Notes: generated by a model from the letters alone, not told the origin. A DNA stretch of 64,000 nt from Escarpia spicata (GCA_963995525.1 OZ023216.1:42322483-42386482), one strand, 5' to 3'; shown: positions 1 through 10,383, counted from the stretch's first letter. Made by a program: numbers and translations.

Positions 1-18
1 TAACGCTGAACGTGACGT

Positions 19-183
19 CTCTCGATGCGCGCGCAACCAAGGGGGGACATTCAACAACTTACATAAAACTAATGTGTCATTTACCACCACGTAAACACGC
101 CTCTCGATGCGTGCGCACCCCGATGGCGCAGTCAACAGCCCACATAAACTAATGCGTCATTCGCCACCGCGTAAACAAGCCGT
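19..183. repeat. 82-bp tandem duplication
   Basis: Two diverged copies of an 82-bp unit start at 19 and 101. Both open with the same CTCTCGATGCG motif and both contain a conserved ACATAAA...CTAATG core followed by a GTAAACA tail. The left copy begins close to the window edge, so the array may continue upstream. No coding content is seen. Confidence 0.75.
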
Positions 184-254
184 CATGTCAAGTTGCTCCA
201 AAACAGTCATCACACAGCACAAACGGTACGTCACACTCTTTTATTAAATTATAA

Positions 255-420
255 CTATTTATATTCACGGGTGCACCTAAAATGCAAGTCCTATACAAGA
301 ATCATTTATTTATTTATTTATTTATATTCACGGGTTTATTTATTTGGGTGCACCTAAAATGCAAGTCCTATACAAGAATCATTTATTTATTTAGTCATTT
401 CTATTCACGATCAGTCACAA
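255..420. repeat. 77-bp tandem duplication in A/T-rich DNA
   Basis: A unit holding GTGCACCTAAAATGCAAGTC and a run of ATTT repeats occurs at 271 and again at 348, an offset of 77 bp. It lies just upstream of a TATA-like CTATAAATATA at about 435, so it could be promoter-proximal DNA for the open frame downstream. That role is inference. Confidence 0.65.
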
Positions 421-726
421 ACATTCATACGCAACTATAAATATAGGTGGAAATATCCATGCAACTCGGTGATGTTGCGGCTGAAATTGTTGAACGTAAG
501 TGTGCACCTCCTGTTGTGTTTGGTTACTTAACACAGGCGAGATTTGAACACGCCACACACGACACGTCTTCACCATAAACTGCACAACTCAAACGGCTAA
601 ACAAACAACTTACACAAATTATTTAAACATATTTATTTATTTATTTCTATTCACTGTCCATGAGCCAAACAAACATTCATATACAAGAATATTTTCATTT
701 ATTTATTCAGTCGCTTCTATTCACAG

Positions 727-1126
727 GTCGCCCAATGAATGGCCCCTCAAAGGCTGGGGACGTGGGTACACGCTCCGCGCCTTGGCATTTGCACTTCCGC
801 CCCAACCACCGCCGCCGCCATTACAACCAAGGCCGGGCGATCGGCCGATTGCCAGGGTACGCGGCGTCGTTAGGCCAAAATGGCGCTACGACCCCGACAC
901 AGATATATGGATGTCAATCCCTGATCTTCATCGCCCACGGACCGCTCCTGACCCCCGGGAAGTGACAGAACGGCTCGAGTCACCCCCTCTACGCACCCCA
1001 GCAAGCTTGCCTAGGGGCCCCGTACGGCGCCCACCACAGAACGGCTTTGGATTACCCCGCGATTACGTCGAGCCAGATCGTCCTAGAGCACCGAATAGAC
1101 TACCCTTTGCCATCTTCCGCAGTTAA
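727..1126 (+). CDS. Putative terminal exon of an unknown proline-rich protein
   Basis: I do not recognise this gene. The frame is open from a good 3' splice acceptor (TTCTATTCACAG ending at 726) to a TAA at 1124-1126, with no ATG in the first part, so it reads as a 3' exon. The product has a polyproline run, then an R/P-rich region with a WRYDPDTDIWMS motif, and ends FAIFRS. Upstream there is a TATA-like box at about 435 and a GTAAGT donor at about 496, so a small two-exon gene is possible, though the phases of that exon do not match this frame. A different frame (660-965) is also open. The proline and arginine richness is partly GC bias, so confidence is low. Confidence 0.3.
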
Positions 1127-1440
1127 ACCTCATTAAACTATATAACTCATTAAACTCATTAAACTATTCATTATTAAACTATATAATAGTCGTTTGATTC
1201 TTTCCAACGCACAAAACCACTGTATGTCCCTACGAACTCCAGAACTATAGTAGGCTTGCTTATAAACGAAACACTGTACGCTATAAATACACTAGAAGGC
1301 GTCACGACTCACGACAAAGCAGGAACGTTACAGCTGTCGCTTTACACCAGTGCCTGTATCAATTTTCACAACAACCCAGCCTAGAACTCTTATGCGTGGT
1401 TATGTACATGGTTATGATTATAGCCACTTTCGACCGCCTC
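1127..1440. other. A/T-rich spacer, no gene recognised
   Basis: It holds short ATTAAACT direct repeats (1130-1190) and a TATA-like GCTATAAATACAC near 1279. I see no open frame or RNA gene. Confidence 0.5.
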
Positions 1441-2650
1441 AACGAGGCTCCAATTAACAGGCAACTCTTTAATACAGTGGCTTTGTGCCGGCACCAATGA
1501 TTTTAGGCAATATTCAGTTGTTTTAGTCCTACCTTAGCGATCCAAAACAGCGCCAGAGACACATTACAGCGGCCGGCCACTAGCAGCGTCCGGACTTTCA
1601 CCCGTCCATGTATCAGGTTTCACAACAACACAGTCGCCTAACAGCGTAGAACTTATGCGTGGCTATGTACTGGTACAGTGATTATAACCACTCAGTACTA
1701 ATTTCGTACTCATCAATGTACCCCCAATTAGCAAGCAACTCTTTTTATACAGTAGTTTTATATCGGTAAATGGCTATAGGCAATATTCAATTATTTTAGC
1801 CCTACCTTGGATCTGACGATCAAAAGGGACCACTAGAGTGCAGAGAAACGAAAAAAAGACCGCCTCAATTAACAGGCAACTTTTATACAGTAGTTTCGTG
1901 CCGGGTACAATTGTTATAGGCAATATTCAGTTGTTTTAGGCTTACCTTAGCGATCCAAACAGCGCCACTGAGTGAAGAGAGACATTACAGCGGCCAGTCA
2001 CTAGCAGCGTCCGGACTTTCACCCGTCCATGTATCAGATTTCACAACACAGGCGCCTAACAGCGTAGAAGTTTTATACATGGCTATGTACTGGCACAGTG
2101 ATTATAACCACTCAGTACTAATTTCGTACTCATCAATGTACCCCCAATTAGCAAGCAACTCTTTTTATACAGTAGTTTTATACCGGTAAATGGCTATAGG
2201 CAATATTCTATTATTTTAGCCCTACCTTGGATCACCGCTAGAGTGCAGAGAAACGAAAAAAGACCGCCTCAATTAACAGGCAACTTTTATACAGTAGTTG
2301 CGTGCCGGGTACAATTGTTATAGGCAATACTCAGTTGTTTTAGGCCTACCTTAGCGATCCAAACAGCGCCACTGAGTAAAGAGAGACATTACAGCGGCCA
2401 GTCACTAGCAACGTCCGGACTTTCACCCGTCCCTGTATCAGATTTCACAACACAGGCGCCTAACAGCGTAGAAGTTTTATACATGGCTATGTACTGGTAC
2501 AGTAATTATAACCACTCAGTACTAATTGCGTACTCATCAAGGTACCCCCAATTAGCAAGCAACTCTTTTTATACAGTAGTTTTATGCCGGTAAATGACTA
2601 TAGGCAATATTCAATTATTCTAGCCCTACCTTAGGTCTGACGATCAAAAG
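1440..2650. repeat. Three tandem units of about 404-415 bp
   Basis: The string CAATTAACAGGCAAC begins at 1451, 1866 and 2270, giving periods of 415 and 404 bp. Within each unit a CAGTCACTAGCA/ACGTCCGG block, a GGCTATGTACTGG block and a TATACAGTAGTTTTAT block recur in the same order. Copies differ by small indels. There is no coding frame across them. From about 2650 to 2943 the sequence is unique, with no recognisable feature. Confidence 0.85.
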
Positions 2651-2943
2651 GACGCAAAGGGCACACGGGGTCAACGCTGACCATCCCCTTAATACAACAG
2701 TTTGAGGTCTCAAACTCATTCTAAACCTCTGATTTGTTGTTGAGCCTGTCAATCACGCCCCTCAAGTATAGAGAAACGAAACACATACATTACACGCACT
2801 AAGGGCAACAGGTCGAACAGAAACACACGCTAAAGGGCAACAGGTCAGCATCTATGGGTGGCCCTATCAATCAACCGGTGCGACGTTTTAGGAAAAAGTG
2901 CAAAATCCTTTGATGTTGACTTTTTCTGTATAGGTGCTAAGTT

Positions 2944-3245
2944 TTAGGAAATTTTTTTGGGGCGGAGCCTATTTCTTTGATGTTTCTTTGATCTTGAGTG
3001 CGTGACCTTTTTACACGGGGGCTTCAGCCACACGTCTACTACTATCTTCACGTAGTAGGAGCTGAACGTCTGTGGTGAGTCTCGCCGGGTCGGGTCGCTG
3101 TAGAAGTCGAGAAGGTCGGTCTTGAGGAGTCGCAACACGGCCTTGCGACACGTCTCGTGGCCGTCTGCGCGGTATATCATCGTTTTCTCGGCGGCAGAGA
3201 ACGAGAGGCGCCAAAGGCAGCATCGATTCGGCTTCTTGTCGTATT
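2944..3245 (-). CDS. cGLR/Mab-21-like gene, exon 4 (C-terminal Mab-21 part)
   Basis: This is the last recognised exon of the minus-strand Mab-21/cGAS-like gene. The acceptor CACCCACAG ends at 3246 and the first two bases complete the codon left by exon 3. The translation carries the hallmarks of the Mab-21 C-lobe: CCLWRLSFSAAEKTMI, then CRKAVLRLLKTDLL, then SSYYVKIVVDVWL. In the family this lobe packs against the nucleotidyltransferase core and forms the ligand-binding surface. Family members normally continue for about 100 more residues after the SSY..K helix. Here the frame ends at 2944 after a lysine/arginine-rich stretch, so the C-terminus is truncated or a further exon lies outside the window. 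The last 20-25 codons may be intron read-through. Confidence 0.75.
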
Positions 3246-4115
3246 CTGTGGGTGCACAGGAAAAGATACACAATTTTGACCAACTAAAAAGTAAACTTCA
3301 GCGTCGAAACGTGAGGATAGAGGGACTGAACCCCCATCGTTTAAGGTGAGGGAATGGCGTTATATTTAGTCCCACGGTAGTTTGGCAAGTGGTGAAGTTG
3401 GAGGTTTTGGGGGAGCCTGATGGGTGGGTACATTAACAAAAAATATCCAGCTGTACTACCCTCGACACCACGAAAAATTCCCAACACTGCCCACTTCGAC
3501 ACGGCACAAAAACACCAACACCACCCTCCCCTCACCGTCTTCGAACAACACTAGTTTGAAATACGGATGTTTTAAATTTATTTCGTTGTGCGGCTGTTTC
3601 TTCTTACGTCATAAAATTGTTATTACATAATGCGTTGGTTAATGAAAAAATCATGGTCTAAGACAACCTTAGTTTTCCGAAGAGGTAGCAGTGTAACTAA
3701 TAGTGGTGAAAAGAGTGTTTTCATCAATACGTTTAAACACAATTTTTATTGTCCACGTTAACGCGCCCAGTTGATCCGCTCTTCCCGCTAAACTTGCCCA
3801 AATGAATGCAACTTTATAGCCACCTAAACCGTTCATTTAGGTCAGTGCCATGAGGATAATTAATTATGCTTGCGTTTTCTGAAATGCATAGCTAATTAGT
3901 AGATTGAAGGTCCATGTTCCAACTAAGCGAAAGATGTGAATGGATTATCACAAGAGGTGCACTCGCAATACTATAAACTTAACGTATTAAATTGATACAA
4001 ATGACTCATATCGCCTTTCTAACTTTCCATTGCAATAACATATATCCATAATATAATGTTTGGCTGATATCGTACAACCACCACATTTTTTCGACAGAAA
4101 AGCAAGATTACTAAC
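3246..4115 (-). other. Intron between cGLR exons 3 and 4
   Basis: The stretch is bounded by a GTTAGT donor at exon 3 and a pyrimidine-rich acceptor at exon 4, both read on the minus strand. It is A/T-rich and I see no gene or known repeat in it. Confidence 0.6.
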
Positions 4116-4325
4116 CACTCGGATGTATTTTGGCGACAACGTGGATCTTCTTGCAGAGGTCGTCGATTTTCTCTTCCGGAATCCACGAGTTGCGGAGAAT
4201 GCATTCGGACTCTGGCGGAAAACCTTCCAACTCGATGGCTGGCACCAGATCGATTGAGTAGTGTTGGTTGTCCAAGGTCGTGTAGCGTAAAGTAACGGCA
4301 GGACTCCTTGTGTTGTAACTCACGT
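4116..4325 (-). CDS. cGLR/Mab-21-like gene, exon 3 (third catalytic acidic residue)
   Basis: The exon runs from acceptor TTTTATAG to donor GTG/GTTAGT. It encodes RSPAVTLRYTTLDNQHYSID followed by LVPAIELEGFP, which is the Mab-21/cGAS signature strand carrying the third metal-binding aspartate (the D of SIDLVPAI). The phases fit: exon 2 leaves one base and this exon supplies two; this exon leaves one G, completed by AA of exon 4 to give glutamate. Such phase agreement argues for a genuine spliced gene. In contrast to the first acidic pair in exons 1-2, the aspartate here is conserved. Confidence 0.8.
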
Positions 4326-4402
4326 CTATAAAACAATGAACGGACGTAAGTTTTAATATTTGATCGGATTGTACGAGTTATTGTCGTTGCAATAAATCAC
4401 AC

Positions 4403-4551
4403 TTCTATTCTATTATATTCTATTATATTCTATTCTATTCTATTCTATTCTATTCTATTCTATTCTATTCTATTCTATTCTATTCTATTCTATTCTATTC
4501 TATTCTATTCTATTCTATTCTATTCTATTCTATTCTATTCTATTCTATTCT
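4403..4551. repeat. (TATTC)n microsatellite
   Basis: About 145 bp of nearly pure TATTC pentamers, with two TATTA variants at the left end. It lies in the cGLR intron between exons 2 and 3. Confidence 0.98.
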
Positions 4552-4989
4552 CAGACGTTGGTTGATTCTCGCGATAATAATCTTCATCTATCTATGCACA
4601 TGCATGCAATAATGTATATGTGCACGTGTGATGTGCATGTTTGCATGTGAGTACTCATGCACCTGTGCACGTATAGTCGCAGCAACGAGGTGATCGCGGT
4701 CCATAGAGGTTGGACAAAGATGTTAACAATGTTTTCTCATCTGAAATGGGTTCGTTGGTGGTATATCTCATCATAAAAAGTCTTCACCCGAATCCACTTA
4801 TGGCAAAACCTCGTTTTCGGCTCAAATCCCAGATGGCTGACATTATACAGGGTATAATATTCAAATGGACCTAATTTTGGAACTAAGCAACATAGAAATT
4901 ACCTTTAGGATGCACATTCGTTTGGTCATATATTTGAGATCGATAGAGATCAAGGTCATGCATTAAGGTCAAGGACAAAGCAAAATTTG
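4552..4989. other. Intronic spacer, nothing recognised
   Basis: It contains alternating purine/pyrimidine ATGTGCATG-type runs at 4590-4670. No frame or RNA gene is seen. Its right edge grades into the LINE remnant. Confidence 0.5.
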
Positions 4990-6095
4990 ATAAAAGATGC
5001 TAGAAATAAGCTGGATTCGGACCAAAGTGGTACGATTATAAGATGGATGGCAACATTTTTATTGGGCAGAACTCAACAAGTAAAAATAGGAAATTAATAT
5101 TCGCATTCTGGTCACCCCAATGGGGGAGTACCACAAGGAACACTGTCTGGACCTAATTTTTTCCTAGTCTACAGAAATGATTTAGAAACGCCTGTTCCGT
5201 TATATAAGTATATAGATGACAGTACAGCGTTCGAAGTATGCAATAGAAAGGGTGTATCTGTTATACAAGAATCGGTTGACGTTGCTGCTAGGTGGACAGA
5301 ACAGAATGATATGAACATTAATTCAGGAAAATCAAAAGAGATAATCATCTGTTTTGCACAAGACGGCAATTTTCGAAACACTATCCCATATATAAAGATC
5401 GATGGAAAAGATGTAGATCAAGTAGACCATGTCGAACTTCTAGGTGTTATCATTTCTCAGGATCTGACATGGAATAAGCATGTGGAAAATATTGTGAAAA
5501 AGGCCGGGGAATGACTGTACATGTTGTATAATTTAAAGCGAGTAGGAATTAGCCAGAATGATCTCGACACTATATAAATTATGTCAGTGTTGTGAGACCT
5601 GTTTTAGAATATGCATGCCCTGTATGGCACACTAACTTGCCACAATATTTATCTGACAATATTGAAATGATACAGGAAAGAGCATTAAAGTGTATTTTTC
5701 CTGGAATAAGTTACGCTGAGATACTCAGGTATGTTACATTGGAGACATTGAAAGCAAGACGGGATTGCCTTTGTCAAAAATATTTCAATAAGATTAAAGT
5801 TAGTACACAGAGATTAAACCATCTGCTGCCTGACAAAAGGCATACCAAATATGACATCAGACAGCGTAATGTGTACCCTTTGCCAATAACCCAAACAAAC
5901 AGATACCGCAACTCTTTTATACCATGGGGATTACACAACTGCCAGTAACGAATGAAGGGCAAAAGGATGGTATTTATACTGCATGACATTTCAGTGTATT
6001 AATACTGTATGACGTTTCAAGGTATTAATTGTATTTTATTGTATACTGTGAATCCAACTCAGTTGAGTTGCTAATAAACCGGTGTTATTGTTATT
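4990..6095 (+). mobile_element. 5'-truncated LINE remnant (CR1/jockey-like reverse transcriptase)
   Basis: This is a decayed non-LTR retrotransposon fragment. The reverse transcriptase palm is seen as GGVPQGT...GP, then YKYIDDSTAFEV (the catalytic YADD box mutated to YIDD), then a thumb segment with VDHVELLGVIISQDLTWNKH. After a stop near 5512 and a frame change, 5592-5948 encodes RPVLEYACPVWHTNLP and the usual C-terminal tail ending in PWGLHNCQ. The 3' UTR ends near 6095 in a TTATTGTTATT-type tail. The endonuclease and the N-terminal RT are missing. It sits antisense in the second cGLR intron. Confidence 0.85.
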
Positions 6096-6288
6096 CTTAA
6101 TATTCAATAACTAACACAAATAAGTGGGTCAAAAATAAAATGTATTATACCCAAAGTGGAATTCATCGAACGCACGCTATGTTTGATTAAGATATCGATA
6201 TAAATTTAGCAGTACTCAAATTAATTACTGCAACAGAAACGTTGTCCCTTCGTGAATTAAGGGAATATTTTAAAATATGTTAGAGCAC
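6096..6288. other. Intronic spacer
   Basis: Unique A/T-rich DNA between the LINE remnant and the splice-donor minisatellite. Nothing else is seen. Confidence 0.5.
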
Positions 6289-6651
6289 ATGTTCACATTG
6301 TACTTACTCAGTCTCCTAGAAATGTTCACATTGTACTTACTCAGTCTCCTAGAAATGTTCACATTGTACTTACTCAGTCTCCTAGAAATGTTCACATTGT
6401 ACTTACTCAGTCTCCTAGAAATGTTCACATTGTACTTACTCAGTATCCTAGAAATGTTCACATTGTACTTACTCAGTCTCCTAGAAATGTTCACATTGTA
6501 CTTACTCAGTCTCCTAGAAATTTTCACATTGTACTTACTCAGTCTCCTAGAAATGTTCACATTGTACTTACTCAGTCTCCTAGAAATGTTCACATTGTAC
6601 TTACTCAGTCTCCTAGAAATTTTCACATTGTACTTACTCAGTCTCCTAGAA
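6289..6651. repeat. 33-bp minisatellite, 11 copies, over the cGLR exon 2 splice donor
   Basis: Eleven nearly identical 33-bp units run from 6289 to 6651. On the minus strand each unit contains TTTCTAGGAGACTGAGTAAGT, that is, an acceptor-like TTTCTAG, an 8-nt GAGACTGA and a consensus GTAAGT donor. The first unit overlaps the end of cGLR exon 2, so the array has arisen by amplification of the exon-intron boundary. Because 33 is a multiple of 3, both strands stay open. If unspliced, the minus strand would encode eleven ISRRLSKYNVN repeats. Confidence 0.95.
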
Positions 6652-6893
6652 ATGGTGCGTAGTCCAGGTTGTTCCATTGCTTTGTCAACGATGTCGCGAA
6701 AGTATCTGCAGAAGGCCTTTGGACATATCCTGCTGTGTTGTGTAAGTAGACTTCGCAGAGGGTAATCTTCGTCCGCTTTCAACGCGACGTAGTTACCCGA
6801 CATCCTCCGACCGTTCTCTGACAGTGGCTTGAAATCGATGTCACAGTTTACCGTGCAGGTGAACATCAAATCAAACACATCTGCTTCGTCGAT
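6638..6893 (-). CDS. cGLR/Mab-21-like gene, exon 2 (first catalytic acidic strand)
   Basis: The acceptor GCTACAG ends at 6894 and the exon begins IDEADVFDLMFTCTV. In Mab-21/cGAS proteins this is the beta strand with the first two metal ligands, usually xEFD. Here the glutamate position reads valine (ADVFD, codon GTG) while the aspartate is kept. The exon continues through DIDFKPLSENGR, a polar segment, and a helix with ICPKAFCRYFRDIVDKAM. It ends at CTGA before a GTAAGT donor at 6637-6632. Phase 0 matches exon 1 and phase 1 matches exon 3. Loss of one metal ligand suggests a catalytically weakened or inactive protein, if the gene is expressed at all. Confidence 0.8.
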
Positions 6894-7342
6894 CTGTAGC
6901 AACATTCGCCAAAGCAAAATCGATTAGAATCACATGCTAATTTAATAGTACGTCATATAAATAACCTGCAATGCTGTTAACATCAGTTAATAATGTGTAT
7001 TGTACACCATAATACCCCCGGAGATGTGCATTTACGTTACAAGACTACCGTAGTATGGCTTAGCAATACATAGCACACACAACTAAGCATGTACAGGTAG
7101 AGATAACAAACTGGGAATTTCCGAGCATCCCGTTTATGCGACTAATCACTATAAATCCCTTTTCCAAAACCTGATTTAAAATATCTACCGAGAATTTTAA
7201 AACACATTTTTATCATGCGAATTATTTGTTTACAACTGCTTTCAACTGCTTCCGTTAGCGTACCTTAAATTGTGTAGGTTATTGCCTTACTTGACAAACA
7301 AGCCATATGACAAGTTTATTGAGATAACATCACCCGGCTTAC
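6894..7342 (-). other. Intron between cGLR exons 1 and 2
   Basis: The donor AAG/GTAAGC is at 7343/7342 and the acceptor CTACAG ends at 6894, both on the minus strand. The sequence is A/T-rich with no other feature. Confidence 0.7.
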
Positions 7343-8677
7343 CTTCACTAACTCGTAGGAGTTTGAATGGATAGCTTGCCATCGCATAGACGACATGTTT
7401 CTACAGTCGACTTTGAGAATGTTCAGCATGACTTATTTTATTATATCGATAACCTCAATCACCGAATCTGACTGTCTCTGGTCGATCTTAGCATCCTGAA
7501 GCCGTTCAGAAAGTTTACATCTAAGGACCTCCCGATGGTCAACACTGCCATCTTCACCAACCTGTTCCGGTGGAGAACAGTAGGGCAAATGTTGCTCCGA
7601 ACATTTGCATAACCTATTACAGTGGTGATATCGCTGTTTGTCGGAAGAATCCGTCTCTCGGCAGAACGTGTCAATTTCTTCACCGACAGGCTTCTGTTGG
7701 CAGTAGGGTAAATGTTTCTTCCAAGATTTGAATGATTCAAAACAGTGAGGGCACTGTTGCTTGCACGAAGAACCCGTCTCTCGATCGTATGTTTCAAGAT
7801 CTTCACCAATTTCATCATCTGTGTCAGAACAATCTGTCTCTCGATAGCATGTGTCAAGTTCTCCACGGTCTGCTTCCTGTTTGCAGTAGGGCAAATGTTT
7901 CTTCAAACATTTGAATATTCCTTTACAATGAGGACAGTGTTGCTTGCCGGAGGAATCTATATCTCCATAGAGTGTTTCAAGTTCGTCACCGTCAGGGATA
8001 TCTGTGTCGGAAGAATCCGTCTCTCGATCGTATATTTCATGTTCGTCACCTTCAGAGACATCAGTATCGGAAGAGTCCGACTCTCGACAGTTTACTTCAT
8101 GTGCATAATCATCTGGATTATGGGTGTACGACGAAGCTTTCTCTCGATAGACAGCATCAAGTTGGTCACCGTCAGGGATTTCTGTGTAGAAAGAATGCCT
8201 TTCTCGACAGCAAACGCTAAGTTCTTTACTGTCGGGTTTCTGTTTGTAATAATGCAAATGGGTCCTCAAACGTATGAAAAACCCATTACAATGAGGGCAC
8301 CGTTGTTTGCCAGAAGAATCCTCCGGCCGACTGATTCCACTACGTTCCACGTTGTCTGGCTTATATTTGCAATAATACAAATGGGTCTTCAAACGTGTGA
8401 ATAACTCATTACAATGAGGGCACCGTTGTTTGCCAGAAGAAGTCTCCGTACGACTGATTCCACTACGTTCCTCGTTGTCTGATTTCTGTTTGCAATAATG
8501 CAAATGTGTTTTCAAACGTGTGAATAACTCATTACAATAAGGGCACCTTTGTTTGCCAGACGAGTTCTCCGTCCGACTACGTCCATTAAGGTCTTCATAT
8601 TCTGGCTTGGGCTTACAGAAACGCAAATGTGTCTTCACACGTTTGAACAACTGATTACAATAGGGACACGGTTCCAT
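7343..8677 (-). pseudogene. cGLR/Mab-21-like gene, exon 1: CCHC zinc-finger array plus Mab-21 N-terminus, in-frame stop
   Basis: The start ATG is at 8677 (MEPCPYCNQLF). The first 414 codons hold six good and one degenerate zinc fingers of the form CPxCxxxFxxxKTHLxxC (C-x2-C-x9-H-x3-C). They are separated by acidic linkers rich in RETDSSDTD. One finger lacks its last cysteine (HLHYYK). After the fingers come a charged helix and a TAA at 7433-7435. In the same frame the sequence continues as a Mab-21-like leading helix and NSYELVK, and ends at an AAG/GTAAGC donor in phase with exon 2. NSYE stands where family members have GSYYE, so the first glycine of the GS nucleotide-binding motif is replaced. 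Zinc-finger arrays bind nucleic acid or protein, and Mab-21 enzymes make cyclic dinucleotides in innate sensing. A fused sensor is inferred. The TAA means either two separate products or a broken gene. Confidence 0.75.
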
Positions 8678-8689
8678 ATCTGAGAGAAT

Positions 8690-9010
8690 GTCACGGTTTA
8701 TCTTCCGTCAGCAGTTCGGCGAATGTTTCTTCAAGCATGTAATTGGCTAATTACAGTGAAAGCGCCGTTGCTCGCTGAATAAATCAATGTTTTGGTGAAA
8801 ACCATTTAATTCTTCTCTCTTTGGCTTTTGATAGTAGTAGGACAAGTGATTTTCCACACAATTACATGACTTCTTGCTGCTTTTCGACGAATATTTCTTT
8901 CGACGTATTCCATTAAGCACGTCACAATTTTCCGTTCGAGGGCAAATGTTTCTCCATAGACACGTGTGACTTGTTGCTGTGAGGGCGCCGCTTCAGTTGG
9001 ATACAATTGT
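8690..9010 (-). pseudogene. Degenerate extra zinc-finger units upstream of the cGLR start
   Basis: Directly upstream of the ATG at 8677, the minus strand still shows decayed copies of the finger unit. Near 8760 there is a QRRFHCN-like start with a KKHSPNC-like end, and a weaker one lies near 8980. Stops and frame changes interrupt them. This looks like an ancestral longer array whose 5' end has decayed, with translation now starting at 8677. Confidence 0.5.
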
Positions 9011-9838
9011 TATTTTGCGAAATAACGAGGTGGCTTCAATCATCCATCCTTGAACCCTGAAAGTTAACAGAATGCTTTTGAGAATAACGTAATTGTTTTT
9101 GAACACATTCGGTTGAAAATATGTACATCACCATTTCCCAGCTAGCACAACATGGTTGGGCCAACATTGTAAAATGTGCGGCACGGTCACCATCTGCATG
9201 TTAACCTAATGGGGCTGTTGGGCCAACGATGGCTACACGTTGCCAGCTAACGTTAACGCCGCGACGTTGCGCTGACATCACGCCAACTATCCTGATACGT
9301 TAACGCCATCAAGCGAAGAATCTCGCTGATGACAGTTGGTTGGCTGACCGTTGGTTAGTCGTTGCCACTGACGTCGACATGCGATTAATCATGTAAGCGC
9401 CTACGTTTACTGGAAGTGCAACTGTCCGATGTTGTGCCAACCGAGGGTTAAACGCACATAGCGACACAGAGGAATGTCAGCAATGCATAGCAGGTTGGTG
9501 ATTTGGCGGTTGTGGTAGAATTACAAATATTCTGGCGGCAAAATTGTATGACGATCGACGTACGACGTACATACACACGCTGACAGTGAAAATCGATTTG
9601 ATTTGAGGTTTGTTTTTATACTAAATTATAGCAATTATCATATAGAGGTTGTATTTCATAAGAGGTACCACAATAGCAACTTAAACGCATTACATTTTAT
9701 TTTAATTGAGTTGAAAGACACTTTAGTGTTAGCCGAACGATAATAGGGGTTTCAACATATTAATTACCAGACGTAGTCGCTGTATCATTGCAAACGATAC
9801 ATATTTTCTGGTTTTATCTGTGGCTCTGTTTAGTTGCT
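9011..9838. other. Spacer with repeated GTTGG/CCAAC motifs, possible non-autonomous transposon
   Basis: Between about 9130 and 9450 the motifs GTTGGGCCAAC, TTGGTTGGCTGACCGTTGG and GCCAAC recur in both orientations, and GTTAACG occurs several times. Dense palindromic motifs of this kind are often seen in MITE-like elements. I could not define terminal inverted repeats or a target duplication. The rest is A/T-rich upstream DNA of the DUF4806-type gene. Confidence 0.3.
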
Positions 9839-10300
9839 ATGGATACTTCATCAAAATCCAGTTTTTCATACTGGTCGAAACGTAGGCGGGTTCATAACAA
9901 TGTTGCTGATAACTTTGCAAACGTTTTATTCTGTCCTGACACTGTCACTGAGACCGAGTTGTCTAGTACTGGAGGTCAGGGAAACATACATGTTGTTTGT
10001 GACAATGCTAGTGATGTACACTGTCTGTTTGATCAACAACATCACGCTATTAGTAGTGCAGATGATGCAATTCTCAATGAACCGATGTGTAACGTGTTAC
10101 ATGACGCTAGTGGAAGTGGCACACAGCCTCAGGAAGAGTATGACAATGATGCAACATTCTTGGACAGTGATACAATTAGTGACAGGATGTCTGGCAGTGA
10201 TGATGAAGTCAGTGGTGCTGACAGTCTTGCAGACAAGTTGTCTGATTGGGCTTCAACATTTTCAATTCCGTTGAAAGCTTTAACATGCCTGTTGGGAATT
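9839..10300 (+). CDS. DUF4806-type gene, 5' exon
   Basis: The ATG at 9839 starts MDTSSKSSFSYWSKRRRVHN. An in-frame ATG 17 codons upstream is less likely, because it would add a hydrophobic stretch. The exon encodes a basic KRRRVH patch, a serine/aspartate-rich acidic linker (SGSDDEVSGADS), and a helix LADKLSDWASTFSIPLKALTCLLGIL. That last helix (xDWAxxFxIxxxAxxxLLxIL) is typical of the N-terminal exon of invertebrate DUF4806-type proteins of unknown function. The 3' boundary is not clear: the frame runs into A/T-rich DNA after about 10300. One or more exons may be missing between this and the next exon. Confidence 0.6.
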
Positions 10301-10383
10301 TTATTAATATTATTTTATTATAACTTGAATATCATTTATTTATTTATTCATAATAAAACAATTATTGTGTTCTTGTTCGACAG

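Noticed and set aside
6277..6765. 162-codon plus-strand frame with eleven hydrophobic MFTLYLLSLLE repeats, resembling a membrane protein
   Set aside because: It is the antisense of the 33-bp minisatellite and of cGLR exon 2, whose minus-strand coding is well supported.
7745..8404. 219-codon plus-strand frame opposite the zinc-finger exon
   Set aside because: It mirrors the repeated finger units on the other strand and has no domain of its own.
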